From the NCBI RefSeq assembly GCF_013363755.1, contig NZ_CP054840.1, positions 3,465,501-3,529,500 on the forward strand: a stretch of DNA of 64,000 nucleotides, given 5' to 3'. Below, in pieces: positions 44,400 to 54,276 of the stretch. Numbering within the stretch: position 1 is the stretch's first letter; every line of letters starts with the position of its first letter. The notes below the pieces were generated by a model. That model did no database searches. It saw nothing but the letters and a program-made list of their open reading frames with translations, and was not told the origin of the DNA. A program made the position numbers and the translations under genes. Source of the DNA: Comamonas antarctica (GTDB taxonomy: Bacteria; Pseudomonadota; Gammaproteobacteria; Burkholderiales; Burkholderiaceae_C).

Positions 44400-45211
44400 G
44401 GAGCCTGCGCCGTCCCGTGCGCGGCCGCGCGGCAGCGGCCTCCTCGCTGTCGACCAGCCCCTGGGCCCTCGCCGGTGCGCTTTCAGGTGCGCTGTTGACG
44501 CTGGTGCTGGCGCTGCCCGCGCACTGGCTGGCCGCGGGCATCGAGCGCGCCACCGCGGGCCAGCTGCAGCTGCGCGACGCACGCGGCACGGTCTGGACCG
44601 GCTCGGCACGCCTGGTGCTCAGCGGCGGCGCGGGCAGCCGCGATCCGCTGGCCCTGCCCTCGCGCGTGCAGTGGCAGTTGCGCCCCGACTGGCGTGGCGT
44701 GCGGCTGCAGCTGACCGCCGACTGCTGCACGCCGCAGCCGCTGCAGGCGCGCATCCTGCTGCACTGGCAGGGCGTCGAGGCGCGCATCCAGGACCAGCAG
44801 AGCGAATGGCCTGCCGGCCTGCTCACGGGCCTGGGCACGCCCTGGAACACGGCGCAGATCCAGGGCCAGCTGCTGCTGCGCACGCAGGGGCTGCGCCTCG
44901 AATGGATTGCGGGCCGGGCGCGCAGCGAAGGCCAGCTGCAGCTGGACGCGCTGGGCGTGTCCTCGCGGCTTTCGACGCTGCGCCCCATGGGCAGCTACCG
45001 CCTGGTCTTCGCCGGCGGCGATACGCCGCAACTCACGCTGAGCACCCTCGAAGGCCACCTGCAGCTGAGCGGGTCGGGCCAATGGGTCGGCCAGCGCCTG
45101 CGCTTTCGCGGCGAGGCCAGCGCCTCGCCCGAGCGCGAGGCGGCGCTGGCCAACTTCCTCAACATCATCGGGCGGCGCAGCGGCGCGCGCTCTATCATTT
45201 CCCTGGGCTGA
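44396..45211 (+). CDS. gspN: Type II secretion protein GspN
   Basis: A 271-residue bitopic protein with an N-terminal membrane helix (WALAGALSGALLTLVLALPAHWLAAGIE) and a periplasmic beta-rich domain with GTVWTGSARLVLSGG, a pattern typical of GspN. GspN is present only in some secretion systems and its role is unclear. It overlaps gspM by ATGA and precedes gspD by five bases. Confidence 0.88.
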   Translation: MRSLRRPVRGRAAAASSLSTSPWALAGALSGALLTLVLALPAHWLAAGIERATAGQLQLRDARGTVWTGSARLVLSGGAGSRDPLALPSRVQWQLRPDWRGVRLQLTADCCTPQPLQARILLHWQGVEARIQDQQSEWPAGLLTGLGTPWNTAQIQGQLLLRTQGLRLEWIAGRARSEGQLQLDALGVSSRLSTLRPMGSYRLVFAGGDTPQLTLSTLEGHLQLSGSGQWVGQRLRFRGEASASPEREAALANFLNIIGRRSGARSIISLG

Positions 45212-45216
45212 ATTCC

Positions 45217-47496
45217 ATGACCTTCCTCACTGCACGCGGCCTGCGCGTCGCCCTCCACTCCGTTGCCGCTGCCGCCTTGCTGGCCTGTGCCGGCGCCCAT
45301 GCCCAGACCGCGCCGCGCAGCAATGAACCGGTGACGCTGAACTTCTCGGCGGCCGAGATCGAGGCCGTGGCGCGTTCCATGGCCACCATCACCGGCCGCA
45401 ACGTCGTGGTCGACCCGCGCGTCAAGGGCACCATGACGCTGATCAGCGAGAAGCCGCTGGCCCCGGCCCAGGCCTTCCAGCAATTCCTGGCCGCGCTGCG
45501 CCTGCAGGGTTTCACCGTGGTCGAGGCCGCGGGCCTGTACAAGGTGATTCCCGAAGCCGATGCCAAGCTGCAGACCGGCAGCGTCGCCGTGTCCCAGGGC
45601 GGGCGCGGCGGCGCGCCGGGCGGCGGCCAGATCGTGACGCAGATCTTCAAGATGAATTTCGAGAGCGCGGCCAACCTGGTGCCGGTGCTGCGGCCGCTGA
45701 TCAGCCCGAACAACACCATCAACGTGAACCCGGGCAACAACTCGCTGGTCATCACCGACTACGCCGACAACGTGCAGCGCCTGTCGCGCATCATTGCCGC
45801 GATGGACGTGTCGAACGCCACCGACGTCGAAGTGATTCCGCTGCAGCATGCCGTGGCTTCCGAGATGGCGGTGCTGATCGGCCGGCTGATCGAAGGCGGC
45901 AGCGCGGGCGCGGCGCCCGGCACCGTGGCCCAGGGCCAGACCGACACCGCCTACAAGACCACGCTGATGGCCGAGCCGCGCAGCAACGCGCTGGTGGTGC
46001 GCGCCGCCAACCCGTCGCGGCTGGCCCAGGTGCGCTCGCTGATCGCGCGCCTCGACCAACCGGCCTATGCGACTTCCGATGCGGCCACCGGCAACATCCA
46101 TGTGGTCTACCTGAAGAATGCCGATGCGGTGACGCTGGCCACCACGCTGCGCGCCGCGCTGGCCAGCGACGGCGGCGTCGGCGGCAACGCCGCCACGGGC
46201 AGCACGGCCACGGGCGGCATGCGCACCACCAGCAGCACCAGCAACAGCACGCAAAACAGCAGCAGCGGCCTGTCGGGCAGCAGCACCGGCCTGGGCAGCA
46301 GCGGCGGGCTGGGCAGCAGCAGCGACAGCGGCAGCCTGGGCAGCAGCAACCAGCCCTCGACCGGCGGCCAGATCCAGGCCGACCCGTCGACCAACTCGCT
46401 GATCATCAGCGCCTCGCCGCCGGTCTACCGCCAGCTGCGCGCGGTCATCGACCAGCTCGACGGCCGCCGCGCGCAGGTTCTGGTCGAGAGCCTGATCGTC
46501 GAGGTCACGGCCAACAAGCTGGCGCAGTTCGGCATCCAATGGCAATCGCTGGTCGGCAACACCGGCGGCACCATGGGCGTGATCGGCACCAACTCCGGCA
46601 CCAGCGGCGCCAACATCCTAGGCGTGGCCGCAGGGCTTGCCAGCGGCACGACCGCGGCGGCGGCGGCGCTGGGCAACCTGGGCGCGGGCCTGAACGTCGG
46701 CATCGCGCCGCGCATCAACGGCCGCTACTACCTGGGCGCGCTCGCGAACTTCCTGGAAAACAGCGGCGATGCCAACGTGCTGTCCACTCCCAACCTGATG
46801 ACGCTCGACAACGAGGAAGCGAAGATCATCATCGGCAACAACGTGCCCTTCGTGACCGGCTCCTACGCCAGCACCACCGGCACCTCGACGGTGAACCCGT
46901 TCACCACCGTGCAGCGCCAGGACGTGGGCCTGATGCTGCGCGTGCGCCCGCAGATCAACGAGAACGGCACCGTGAAGATGTCGGTCTACCAGGAAGTCTC
47001 GAAGATCGACGCCTCGACGCTCAAGGACACCAACGGCCCGACCACCAGCAAGCGCTCCATCGAATCGAACGTGCTGGTCGAGGACGGCAGCATCATCGTG
47101 CTCGGCGGCCTGCTGCAAGACGATTACTCGCAGGCCGAGGACAAGGTGCCCTTTCTGGGCGACATCCCCGGCGTGGGCAACCTGTTTCGCAGCGAGAACC
47201 GCTCGCGCCGCAAGACCAATCTGATGGTGTTCCTGCGCCCGGTGGTGGTGCGCGATGCGGCCGCGGCCGATGCGCTGATGGCCGACCGCTACGAGGTCAT
47301 CCGCGCGGCGCAGCAGGGCCTGCAGCCGCGCCCCAGCGTGGTGCTCGACAGCGTCACCGGCGCGCCGGTGCTGCCCACCCTGCAGCCCGGCGGCCCGGCC
47401 CAGCCGCTGGCCACCGTGCCGTTCGCACCCGAGGTGGCGCCGCGCCCGCGCATCCAGCCGATCTCCGCGACCGACAGCGCCTACAGCGCGCCCTGA
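45217..47496 (+). CDS. gspD: Type II secretion secretin GspD
   Basis: GspD forms the outer-membrane secretin pore. The 759-residue protein has a signal peptide (to AHAQ), the N0 domain (VTLNFSAAEIEAVARSMATITGRNVVVDPRVKG, read in parts), N1-N3 domains, and a C-terminal secretin core with VPFLGDIPGVGNLFR and NLMVFLRPVVV. Within the N3 domain, residues about 318-384, lies a 67-residue Ser/Gly/Thr-rich linker that is longer than usual. A further Pro-rich tail follows the core. No lipobox is seen, so it may need a pilotin or insert by itself. Confidence 0.95.
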   Translation: MTFLTARGLRVALHSVAAAALLACAGAHAQTAPRSNEPVTLNFSAAEIEAVARSMATITGRNVVVDPRVKGTMTLISEKPLAPAQAFQQFLAALRLQGFTVVEAAGLYKVIPEADAKLQTGSVAVSQGGRGGAPGGGQIVTQIFKMNFESAANLVPVLRPLISPNNTINVNPGNNSLVITDYADNVQRLSRIIAAMDVSNATDVEVIPLQHAVASEMAVLIGRLIEGGSAGAAPGTVAQGQTDTAYKTTLMAEPRSNALVVRAANPSRLAQVRSLIARLDQPAYATSDAATGNIHVVYLKNADAVTLATTLRAALASDGGVGGNAATGSTATGGMRTTSSTSNSTQNSSSGLSGSSTGLGSSGGLGSSSDSGSLGSSNQPSTGGQIQADPSTNSLIISASPPVYRQLRAVIDQLDGRRAQVLVESLIVEVTANKLAQFGIQWQSLVGNTGGTMGVIGTNSGTSGANILGVAAGLASGTTAAAAALGNLGAGLNVGIAPRINGRYYLGALANFLENSGDANVLSTPNLMTLDNEEAKIIIGNNVPFVTGSYASTTGTSTVNPFTTVQRQDVGLMLRVRPQINENGTVKMSVYQEVSKIDASTLKDTNGPTTSKRSIESNVLVEDGSIIVLGGLLQDDYSQAEDKVPFLGDIPGVGNLFRSENRSRRKTNLMVFLRPVVVRDAAAADALMADRYEVIRAAQQGLQPRPSVVLDSVTGAPVLPTLQPGGPAQPLATVPFAPEVAPRPRIQPISATDSAYSAP

Positions 47497-47505
47497 GTTC
47501 CCGCC

Positions 47506-48867
47506 ATGCGCTATCCCCTGCCCTATGCCTATGCCCGCAGCGCGCAGCTGCTGATCGAAGACGACGGCCACCAGCCCGTGCTGTGGCACGGGCCCGCGCC
47601 CGACTTCCAGGCCCTGTCCGAAGTGCAGCGCAAGTTCGCCGTGCAGCAGTGGCAGTCCACCGATGCGACGCTGCTGGCGCAGCGCATCAGCGCCGCCTAT
47701 GCCCAGGGCGAATCGAACGCGGCGCGCATCGTGAGCGAGGTCGAGTCCGATGCCGACCTGTCGCGCATGATGCAGGACCTGCCCGCGGTCGAGGATCTGC
47801 TGGAGACCGCCGACGACGCGCCCATCATCCGCATGCTCAACGCGCTGCTGACCCAGGCCGCGCGCGACGGCGCCAGCGACATCCACATCGAGCCCTACGA
47901 GCGCCACTCGAGCGTGCGCTTTCGCGTCGACGGCGACCTGCGCGAAGTGGTGCAGCCGAACCGTGCGCTGCACGCGGCGCTGATCTCGCGGCTGAAGATC
48001 ATGGCCGATCTCGACATCTCGGAAAAGCGCCTGCCGCAGGACGGGCGCATCAGCCTGCGCCTGGGCACGCGCGCCATCGACGTGCGCGTCTCGACGCTGC
48101 CCAGCGCCCATGGCGAGCGCGCCGTGCTGCGTCTGCTCGACAAGAGCGGCTCCAAGCTCACGCTTGAAGCCGTGGGCATGCAGGGCGAGACGCTGGAGCG
48201 CATCGAATCGCTGATCCGCCAGCCGCACGGCATCATCCTGGTCACCGGGCCGACTGGTTCGGGCAAGACCACGACGCTCTACGCGGCGCTGCAGCGGCTC
48301 GATGCGACCAGCGGCAACATCATGACCGTCGAGGACCCGATCGAGTACGAGCTGCCCGGCATCGGCCAGACGCAGGTCAATTCCAAGATCGACCTGACGT
48401 TCGCCAAGGCGCTGCGCGCCATCCTGCGCCAGGATCCAGACGTGATCATGATCGGCGAAATCCGCGACTTCGAGACCGCGCAGATCGCCATCCAGGCCTC
48501 GCTGACGGGCCACCTGGTGCTGGCCACGCTGCACACCAACGACGCGCCCAGCGCCGTCACGCGGCTGATCGACATGGGTGTCGAGCCCTTCCTGCTGAGC
48601 AGCTCGCTGCTGGGCGTGCTGGCGCAGCGGCTGGTGCGCAAGCTGGACGCGTCCGAACCCAGCGGCTACAAGGGCCGCACCGGCGTGTTCGAGCTGCTGG
48701 TGGTTGACGACGCGATCCGCAGCCAGATCCATGCCCAGGCCAGCGAGGCCGACATCCGCGCCGCGGCGCTGGCCAGCGGCATGACGCTGATGCGCGACGA
48801 CGGCGAACGCCTGGTGCGCTCGGGCATCACCACGCCGGAAGAAGTGCTGCGCGTCACGCGCGACTGA
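47506..48867 (+). CDS. gspE: Type II secretion ATPase GspE lacking the tetracysteine loop
   Basis: GspE is the cytoplasmic hexameric ATPase that drives the pseudopilus. The 453-residue protein has an N-terminal GspL-binding part, Walker [12 protein letters not shown] at residues 247-257, the Asp box DPIEYE, Walker [13 protein letters not shown] and the His box ATLHTND. Homologues carry a zinc-binding CxxC...CxxC loop between QRLVR and GYxGRTG. Here [20 protein letters not shown] joins these directly (about residues 374-393), so the loop is gone and the protein is some 40 residues short. The reading frame is intact. A terminator follows, cutting gspE from gspF. Confidence 0.94.
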   Translation: MRYPLPYAYARSAQLLIEDDGHQPVLWHGPAPDFQALSEVQRKFAVQQWQSTDATLLAQRISAAYAQGESNAARIVSEVESDADLSRMMQDLPAVEDLLETADDAPIIRMLNALLTQAARDGASDIHIEPYERHSSVRFRVDGDLREVVQPNRALHAALISRLKIMADLDISEKRLPQDGRISLRLGTRAIDVRVSTLPSAHGERAVLRLLDKSGSKLTLEAVGMQGETLERIESLIRQPHGIILVTGPTGSGKTTTLYAALQRLDATSGNIMTVEDPIEYELPGIGQTQVNSKIDLTFAKALRAILRQDPDVIMIGEIRDFETAQIAIQASLTGHLVLATLHTNDAPSAVTRLIDMGVEPFLLSSSLLGVLAQRLVRKLDASEPSGYKGRTGVFELLVVDDAIRSQIHAQASEADIRAAALASGMTLMRDDGERLVRSGITTPEEVLRVTRD

Positions 48868-48890
48868 TTCCGGTCCGTTGCCCGCCGGAC

Positions 48891-48917
48891 GGCACGCCCT
48901 GGGCGTGCCTTTTTTTT
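48891..48917 (+). terminator. Terminator after gspE
   Basis: GGCACGC (48891-48897) pairs with GCGTGCC (48903-48909) around CCTGG and leads into a run of eight T. It ends the gspG-to-gspE transcript before gspF, so gspF needs another promoter. Confidence 0.9.
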
Positions 48918-49065
48918 GCCGCGCCGGCCTGAAGCAGGCGACGGCGGTCGCACAAGGAACCGTGGCGCGGTTCGCGGTTACCCATCACGCACGGGCTGGG
49001 TCATGCTTCCTGCGGGCAAGCATGTCCGGCAATGGATCAACCGCTCGCCACTGGACCCATCCGCA

Positions 49066-50436
49066 ATGAAACACGCCTCCCTCTGCGACTTTCAGCCGAT
49101 CGCCCTCGCCACCGTGCTGGCATTGACCCTGACCGCCTGCGGCAGCGGCAACGTCGGCAGCAGTGCCAGCAGTGACAACGGCGGTGGCGGCGATGCAGGC
49201 GGGGGCGTCACCCGGTCGGTCGCGCGCTCCGGCCAGGTCTATACCCACCAGCTGGAGAGCCATGCGCTGGTTTGCGTGGACGTGCAGGGCGCCGGCGCCT
49301 GTTCCGCCAATGCCGCCACCGCCATCCGCACCGGCGCCGACGGCAGCTTCCAGATCAGTGTCCAGGCAGCCGACGAGGCCGCGGCCCAACAGTTTCTCGC
49401 GGCACCGCTGGTCGCCGAAGTCGACGATGGCTATGGCAGGTTGACGCTGACCGCGCCTGGCGTGGCGCCACAGATCAATCCATTGACCACCTTGGTGCAA
49501 CGCCATATGCAGCGCACCGGGGCCGAACTGGCGGATGCCGAGCAGGCCGTCGCGCAGCAGCTGGGCATCGAACGCGGCCAGATCTACCAATACCAGCAAC
49601 AGGCCTCCGCGCCCTCCGACAACGCGCGTACCGCAGCGAACTTGACGCGGTTGGGGCTGCATCTTGGCGCCCCCCTGCGCACCCACGCCCCGGGCGACGT
49701 GGAAGACAGCGGCGCGCGGCTGACATCGCTCAATTTCCTGGACGAAGGCAACTTCGACTTCTACCTGTATGGCACCGATGGCGCGGCCGACAGCGCGAGC
49801 TAGTGGAAATGGAATGCCACCTACGGTGGAAGGATCTCGGGCGTTGACCGCAGCGTCGACAATGCCGGTCTGGCCTATGAAATCCGCAGCACGGCCGGAT
49901 ATAGCGGCCGCGCCGAATACCTGCGCAGCCGCGGCAACCCGGCCCGGGTTCAGATTCCGCTGCACAACCAGTTCACCCAAGGAAAATGGGCTGCACTGGC
50001 GGCAGGCCTCAAGAGTGACGCAGCGCTGTTTGAAATGGTGATCGAGGAGATCGACATTTCCAACCGGCCCATGGGCGAGGTCGTGCGCGAGATGCAGGAT
50101 TATGAAAAGGCCTCGCCGCTTCCCATCCAGTACAGCCTGTTCACGCTGGATGCAACGGCATTGGACCAGGGCGCATTCCCGGCGGGATCGCGTCTCTACC
50201 GGACACTGCGCACCCGTTTCGCCCCGACCCCGGCGCCGGCTGCCACGCCGGGCAGCAGCATCGAGTCCACAAGCTATGCCAGGTACCCCAATGACTTGCC
50301 CGACCCCGCGGCGGTACTGGGCGGCTTCGAGCAGCCGGTGCGCCTGCAGCAGTCCATCAACGGTCCCGCCTGGGAAGGCCTGCGTGCGCAGCTGAAGCTG
50401 GCGGAAAAGCCGACCGAGGAAAGCCACGTCAATTGA
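49066..50436 (+). pseudogene. Lipoprotein gene interrupted by one in-frame amber codon
   Basis: The frame from 49066 to 50436 would encode 456 residues but has a single TAG at 49801-49803 (codon 246). The product starts with a lipoprotein signal (ALATVLALTLTAC, Cys at about residue 25) and a Gly/Ser spacer. Both halves align with the intact neighbour at 50503: SLNF...FYLYGTDG before the stop, and SRGNPARVQI, EIDISNRPMGEVVREMQ and QYSLFTLDATAL after it. The amber aligns with a Gln codon in the neighbour (CAG to TAG). This looks like a recent nonsense mutation; suppression or a sequence error is also possible. The family is unknown to me. Confidence 0.85.
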
Positions 50437-50502
50437 CAGGCAACCGTTGTTTTTAACTATCAATAAAACATTTTTTATAAATAAATGCTATTAATTGCGA
50501 GA

Positions 50503-51600
50503 ATGGCAGCCATGATCAATAACTTCATCGCATGGCCCAGCCGCCTCACGGGGACCCTGCTGCTGCCGCTGCTGCTGGCGGCTTGCAGCGTGGGCGAGGA
50601 CACTGCAAGGGACCGCGGCGCGGGCGCGGCGCCCGATGGCGCCGCCACGTCCGGCAACCCGCTGGAAACCCTGGCCCAAAGCCACGCCAAGCGCGCGGGC
50701 ATATCGGTGGGCGAGGCCCGCCAGGCGGCGGCAAGGCAGCTGGGTATCCCGGTGGCCGACCTGCGCAACTACCAGAATCAACCCGAAGTCACGCTGGTGG
50801 GCACCCAGGGCATTGGCGACAATGCGCGCACCGCGGCGGCGCTGCTGGACAAGGGCCTGGTGCAGAGCGGGCAGTCGCTGCTGCGCGTGGGCAGCGATGT
50901 GGCGGACGAATCGCCGCGGCTGGTGTCGCTGAACTTCAAGAATGCCACCAATTACGAGTTCTATCTGGACAGCACCGACGGCACGGTCAACGCGGCCGGA
51001 CAGCTGCGCTGGGACCCGGTCTATGGCGGCCTGATCAAGGGCAATCCCCGGACGCTCGACAATGCGCGGATCTGCCATGAAAGCGTCAACGGCTTCAACT
51101 ACACCGGGCGCGAGGACTATCTGCGCACCCGCGGCAACCCGGCAAGGATCGAGATCTCCGGCAGCAACAAGCTGTCCTCCTTGCTGCAGGGGCGCGGCGT
51201 GGCGGTGGAGCCCACACCCAAGGTGGCGCTGTTTGAATTCACGTTCAAGGAGCAGGATATTTCCAACCGGTCGATGGCGGATTTCGTCAGGGAACTGCAG
51301 GCCAACGAGCACGAATTCGGCAGCGTGGTGCACAGCCTGTTCACGCTCAATCCCAAGGCGCTGGGCGCGTCCACCTTCCCCCCCGGCTCGCGCTTCTACG
51401 TTCACTGGCAGACGCATTTCGCCAAGGCGGGTGGCGCGCAAACCATGGCCGGATTCCAAGGGACGTTCGACTGCAAGAGCGAGAACGACCTGGACAAGCC
51501 GCGCGACACGCTCGGCGCCTTCATGCAGCCGGTGCGCGTGCGGCATTCGATCAATGCCACGGCCTGGAACGCGATGAAGAGTGCGCTCAACATCCCCTGA
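50503..51600 (+). CDS. Lipoprotein of unknown family, paralogue of the interrupted gene
   Basis: A 365-residue protein with a lipoprotein signal (TGTLLLPLLLAAC) and a charged, Gly/Ala-rich spacer. A helical part with AGISVGEARQAAARQLGIP is followed by DNARTAAALL, and then a likely beta-rich part (PRLVSLNFKNATNYEFYLDSTDG, read in parts; DPVYGG; RGNPARIEI; QDISNRSMADFVRELQ; SLFTLNPKAL; FPPGSRFYVHWQTHFA). Alternative starts are 50485 and 50512. The lipobox residue at +2 is Ser, which suits outer-membrane sorting. It lies in the segment splitting gspE from gspF. A 48-base AT-rich gap precedes it, perhaps its promoter. I recognise no family; a role as secretion substrate is only a guess. Confidence 0.8.
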   Translation: MAAMINNFIAWPSRLTGTLLLPLLLAACSVGEDTARDRGAGAAPDGAATSGNPLETLAQSHAKRAGISVGEARQAAARQLGIPVADLRNYQNQPEVTLVGTQGIGDNARTAAALLDKGLVQSGQSLLRVGSDVADESPRLVSLNFKNATNYEFYLDSTDGTVNAAGQLRWDPVYGGLIKGNPRTLDNARICHESVNGFNYTGREDYLRTRGNPARIEISGSNKLSSLLQGRGVAVEPTPKVALFEFTFKEQDISNRSMADFVRELQANEHEFGSVVHSLFTLNPKALGASTFPPGSRFYVHWQTHFAKAGGAQTMAGFQGTFDCKSENDLDKPRDTLGAFMQPVRVRHSINATAWNAMKSALNIP

Positions 51601-51651
51601 AGCCGCGGGGGCCGCCCTTGCGCGCGGTGCCCGAGCGGTGACAATGGCCGG

Positions 51652-51939
51652 ATGATCGAAAACCTTCGCACCTGGAGCGCGCCCTACGGCGGCGAGACCT
51701 TTTTGCTGTTGACCCTGCTGGCAATCGCCAGCTACGGGCTGCTTATCTTCTACAAGGCCCGACTGTCGGAAAGCCAGCTGCGCCGCTGCATCCGGCTGGC
51801 CGCGCTGATCGCGCTGCCGCTGTCCTTCATCGCCATGGAAATGGGCGCCAACAATTGGGGGATTGCCGTGCTGTCCTTCGTCTGGTGCATCGTGGTCGGT
51901 ATAACGTGCAAGAACGAAATGACCCGCCGCTTGCGCTGA
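51652..51939 (+). CDS. Small membrane protein of unknown function
   Basis: A 95-residue protein with three hydrophobic stretches ([34 protein letters not shown] and [18 protein letters not shown]) and a short basic C-terminus. The pattern Lys/Arg-rich loops between helices suggests an inner-membrane protein with the N-terminus outside. It lies 51 bases after the lipoprotein gene and 11 bases before the flavin monooxygenase, so it is probably co-transcribed with the latter. I recognise no family. Confidence 0.75.
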   Translation: MIENLRTWSAPYGGETFLLLTLLAIASYGLLIFYKARLSESQLRRCIRLAALIALPLSFIAMEMGANNWGIAVLSFVWCIVVGITCKNEMTRRLR

Positions 51940-51950
51940 AGGACCTGCAC

Positions 51951-52955
51951 ATGCTGAAGAATCTCCAAGACATCCGCCTTTCCCTTCTTGACCTGGTCGC
52001 CGTGCGTGAAGGCATGGGCGTGGGCGAGTCCCTCGAGATCGCGCTGCGCACCGCGCAAAAAGCCGAGGAACTGGGCTTTGCGCGCTACTGGCTGGCCGAG
52101 CACCACAACATGCCGGGCATCGCCAGCTCGGCCACCGCGGTGCTGATCGGCCATATTGCCGGCGGCACCAAAAGCATCCGCGTGGGTTCGGGCGGCGTGA
52201 TGCTGCCCAACCATGCGCCGCTGGTCGTGGCCGAGGCTTTCGGCACGCTGGCCGAGCTGTACCCAGGCCGCATCGACCTGGGCCTGGGCCGCGCGCCCGG
52301 CACCGACGGCCCGACCATGCGCGCGCTGCGCCGCGACCGCGTGGAAACCGAACAGGACTTCCCGCGCGACGTCGCCGAGCTCCAGCAACTGCTGGGCCCG
52401 GCCACGCCCGGCCAGCGCATCATTGCCATGCCGGGCGCCGGCACCAATGTGCCGATCTGGCTGCTGGGCTCGAGCCTGTTCTCGGCGCAGCTGGCCGCGC
52501 ACATGGGCCTGCCCTATGCGTTTGCGTCGCACTTCGCGCCGCGCATGCTGTACCAGGCACTGGAGTTGTACCGCGACCTGTTCCGGCCCTCGGCGACGCT
52601 CGACAAGCCGTACGTGATCGTCGGCGTGCCGGTGGTGGCCGCGCCGACCGACGAGGAAGCCGAGTTCCTGGCCAGCAGTACGTACCAGCGCATCCTGGGC
52701 ATCCTCACCGGCAACCGCACGCGGCTGCAGCCGCCGGTGGCCGACTATGCGGCCCAGCTGTCGCCTTCCGAGAGCGCCGCGATCCATGACTTCCTGCGCC
52801 TGGGCGTGGTCGGCAGCCGCGACACCGTGCGCCGGCACTTCCAGTCCGTGGCCGAATCCACGCAGGCCGATGAGTTCATGCTGGTCAGCGATGTCTACGA
52901 TCCGGCGCTGCGCCTGCGCTCGCTGGAGATCGCCGCCGCGGCCATGGCCGGCTGA
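51951..52955 (+). CDS. Luciferase-like flavin-dependent monooxygenase (LLM class)
   Basis: The 334-residue protein is a bacterial luciferase-like monooxygenase. [22 protein letters not shown] near residue 45 and the flavin-binding [16 protein letters not shown] with [14 protein letters not shown] are the hallmarks of the YhbW/MsnO8 subgroup. Such enzymes use reduced FMN and oxygen; the substrate here is unknown. The start ATG follows an AAGGACC site. It sits between the small membrane protein and gspF and has no known role in secretion. Confidence 0.92.
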   Translation: MLKNLQDIRLSLLDLVAVREGMGVGESLEIALRTAQKAEELGFARYWLAEHHNMPGIASSATAVLIGHIAGGTKSIRVGSGGVMLPNHAPLVVAEAFGTLAELYPGRIDLGLGRAPGTDGPTMRALRRDRVETEQDFPRDVAELQQLLGPATPGQRIIAMPGAGTNVPIWLLGSSLFSAQLAAHMGLPYAFASHFAPRMLYQALELYRDLFRPSATLDKPYVIVGVPVVAAPTDEEAEFLASSTYQRILGILTGNRTRLQPPVADYAAQLSPSESAAIHDFLRLGVVGSRDTVRRHFQSVAESTQADEFMLVSDVYDPALRLRSLEIAAAAMAG

Positions 52956-53031
52956 AAGAGCGGATCACGGCGTATCCGGAATGTCACCACCAGCGGCTAA
53001 CATGTGCTGAATTCCTTCGCGCCTCTTTTCC

Positions 53032-54258
53032 ATGCCTGCTTTTTCCTATGAAGCCATCGACGCCCAGGGCGCCTCCCGCAAGGGAACGCTCGAGGCCGAT
53101 ACCGCCAAATCCGCGCGCAACCTGCTGCGCGCCCAGGCGCTGGTGCCGCTGTCGGTGGCCCCGCTGGGCTCGGGCAGCGCGCCCGGTGCCGAGCTGAGCT
53201 GGCAGGAGCGCTGGTTCACGCGGCCGGTGTTCAATGCCGGCGCGCTCGCGGTCTGGACGCGCCAGCTGTCCGGGCTGGTGACCTCGGGGCTGCCGCTGGA
53301 ACGCGCCCTGAGCGCGCTCGCCGACGAGGCCGAGGAGCCGCGCCAGCACCATCTGCTGGCCACGCTGCGCGCCGAAGTCAACGCCGGCTCGACCTTTGCG
53401 CGCGCGCTGCAGCAGCACCCGCGCGAGTTCTCCGAGATCTACTGCGCGGTGATCGGCGCGGGCGAATCGAGCGGCAGCCTGGGACTGGTGCTTTCGAGCC
53501 TGGCCGACGACCTCGAGGCGCGCCAGGCGCTGCAATCCAAGCTGATCGGCGCCGCGCTGTACCCGGCCATCGTCTCGCTGGTGGCGGTGGTGATCGTGCT
53601 GTTTCTCGTCAGCTACGTCGTGCCGCAGGTGGCCGGCGTGTTCGTTGGCACCAAGCGCGCGCTGCCCGTGCTCACGGTGGCGCTGCTGGCGATCAGCGAT
53701 TTCGTGCGCGCCTACGGCTGGCTGATGCTGGGCATGCTGGTGGCCGGCGCATTGATCGGCCGCCACCTGCTGCGCATTCCGGCCACGCGCGAGCGCTTCG
53801 ACGCGGCCTGGCTGCGGCTGCCGCTGATCGGCCGGCTCGCGCGCAGCTACAACGCGGCGCGCTTTGCCAGCACGCTGGCCATGCTGGCCGGCGCGGGCGT
53901 TCCCATTCTGCGCGCGCTGCAGGCCGCGGCCGAGACGCTGGGCAACCGCGCGCTGCGCGCCGACGCGCTCGACGCGCTGGTGCTGGTGCGCGAAGGCGCG
54001 CCGCTGGCCTCGGCGTTGGCGAAGAAGCGCTTTCCAGGCCTGCTGGCGATGTTCGCGCGCCTGGGTGAGCAGACCGGCCAGCTGCCGGTCATGCTGCAGC
54101 GCGCGGCCATCCAGCTGTCGACCGAAGTCCAGCGCCGCGCGATGCACCTGGCGACGATTCTCGAGCCGCTGCTGATCGTCGTGATGGGCCTGGTGGTGAT
54201 GCTGATCGTGCTGGCGGTGCTCATGCCCATCATCGAGCTCAACCAGTTCGTCAAATAG
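53032..54258 (+). CDS. gspF: Type II secretion platform protein GspF
   Basis: GspF is the polytopic platform protein that couples the GspE motor to the pseudopilus. The 408-residue protein starts MPAFSYEAIDAQGASRKGTLEAD, as all GspF do, has the two repeated T2SSF domains (LSGLVTSGLPLERALSALADEA and ARFASTLAMLAGAGVPILRAL, read in parts) and three membrane helices (SLVAVVIVLFLVSYVVPQV; WLMLGMLVAGALIG; PLLIVVMGLVVMLIVLAVLMPI). It is separated from gspE by 4.2 kb holding unrelated genes and a terminator, and follows the monooxygenase by 76 bases. Confidence 0.95.
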   Translation: MPAFSYEAIDAQGASRKGTLEADTAKSARNLLRAQALVPLSVAPLGSGSAPGAELSWQERWFTRPVFNAGALAVWTRQLSGLVTSGLPLERALSALADEAEEPRQHHLLATLRAEVNAGSTFARALQQHPREFSEIYCAVIGAGESSGSLGLVLSSLADDLEARQALQSKLIGAALYPAIVSLVAVVIVLFLVSYVVPQVAGVFVGTKRALPVLTVALLAISDFVRAYGWLMLGMLVAGALIGRHLLRIPATRERFDAAWLRLPLIGRLARSYNAARFASTLAMLAGAGVPILRALQAAAETLGNRALRADALDALVLVREGAPLASALAKKRFPGLLAMFARLGEQTGQLPVMLQRAAIQLSTEVQRRAMHLATILEPLLIVVMGLVVMLIVLAVLMPIIELNQFVK

Positions 54259-54276
54259 CGGCCGGCGGCTTTCGAC

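Noticed and set aside
46168-46368. Short-repeat tract that could suggest a CRISPR-like array
   Set aside because: The repeats are Ser/Gly codons in frame within gspD, of irregular length, with no spacers.
48918-52955. Mobile element splitting the secretion cluster
   Set aside because: No transposase, integrase, terminal inverted repeat or target duplication is visible at either edge of the inserted segment.
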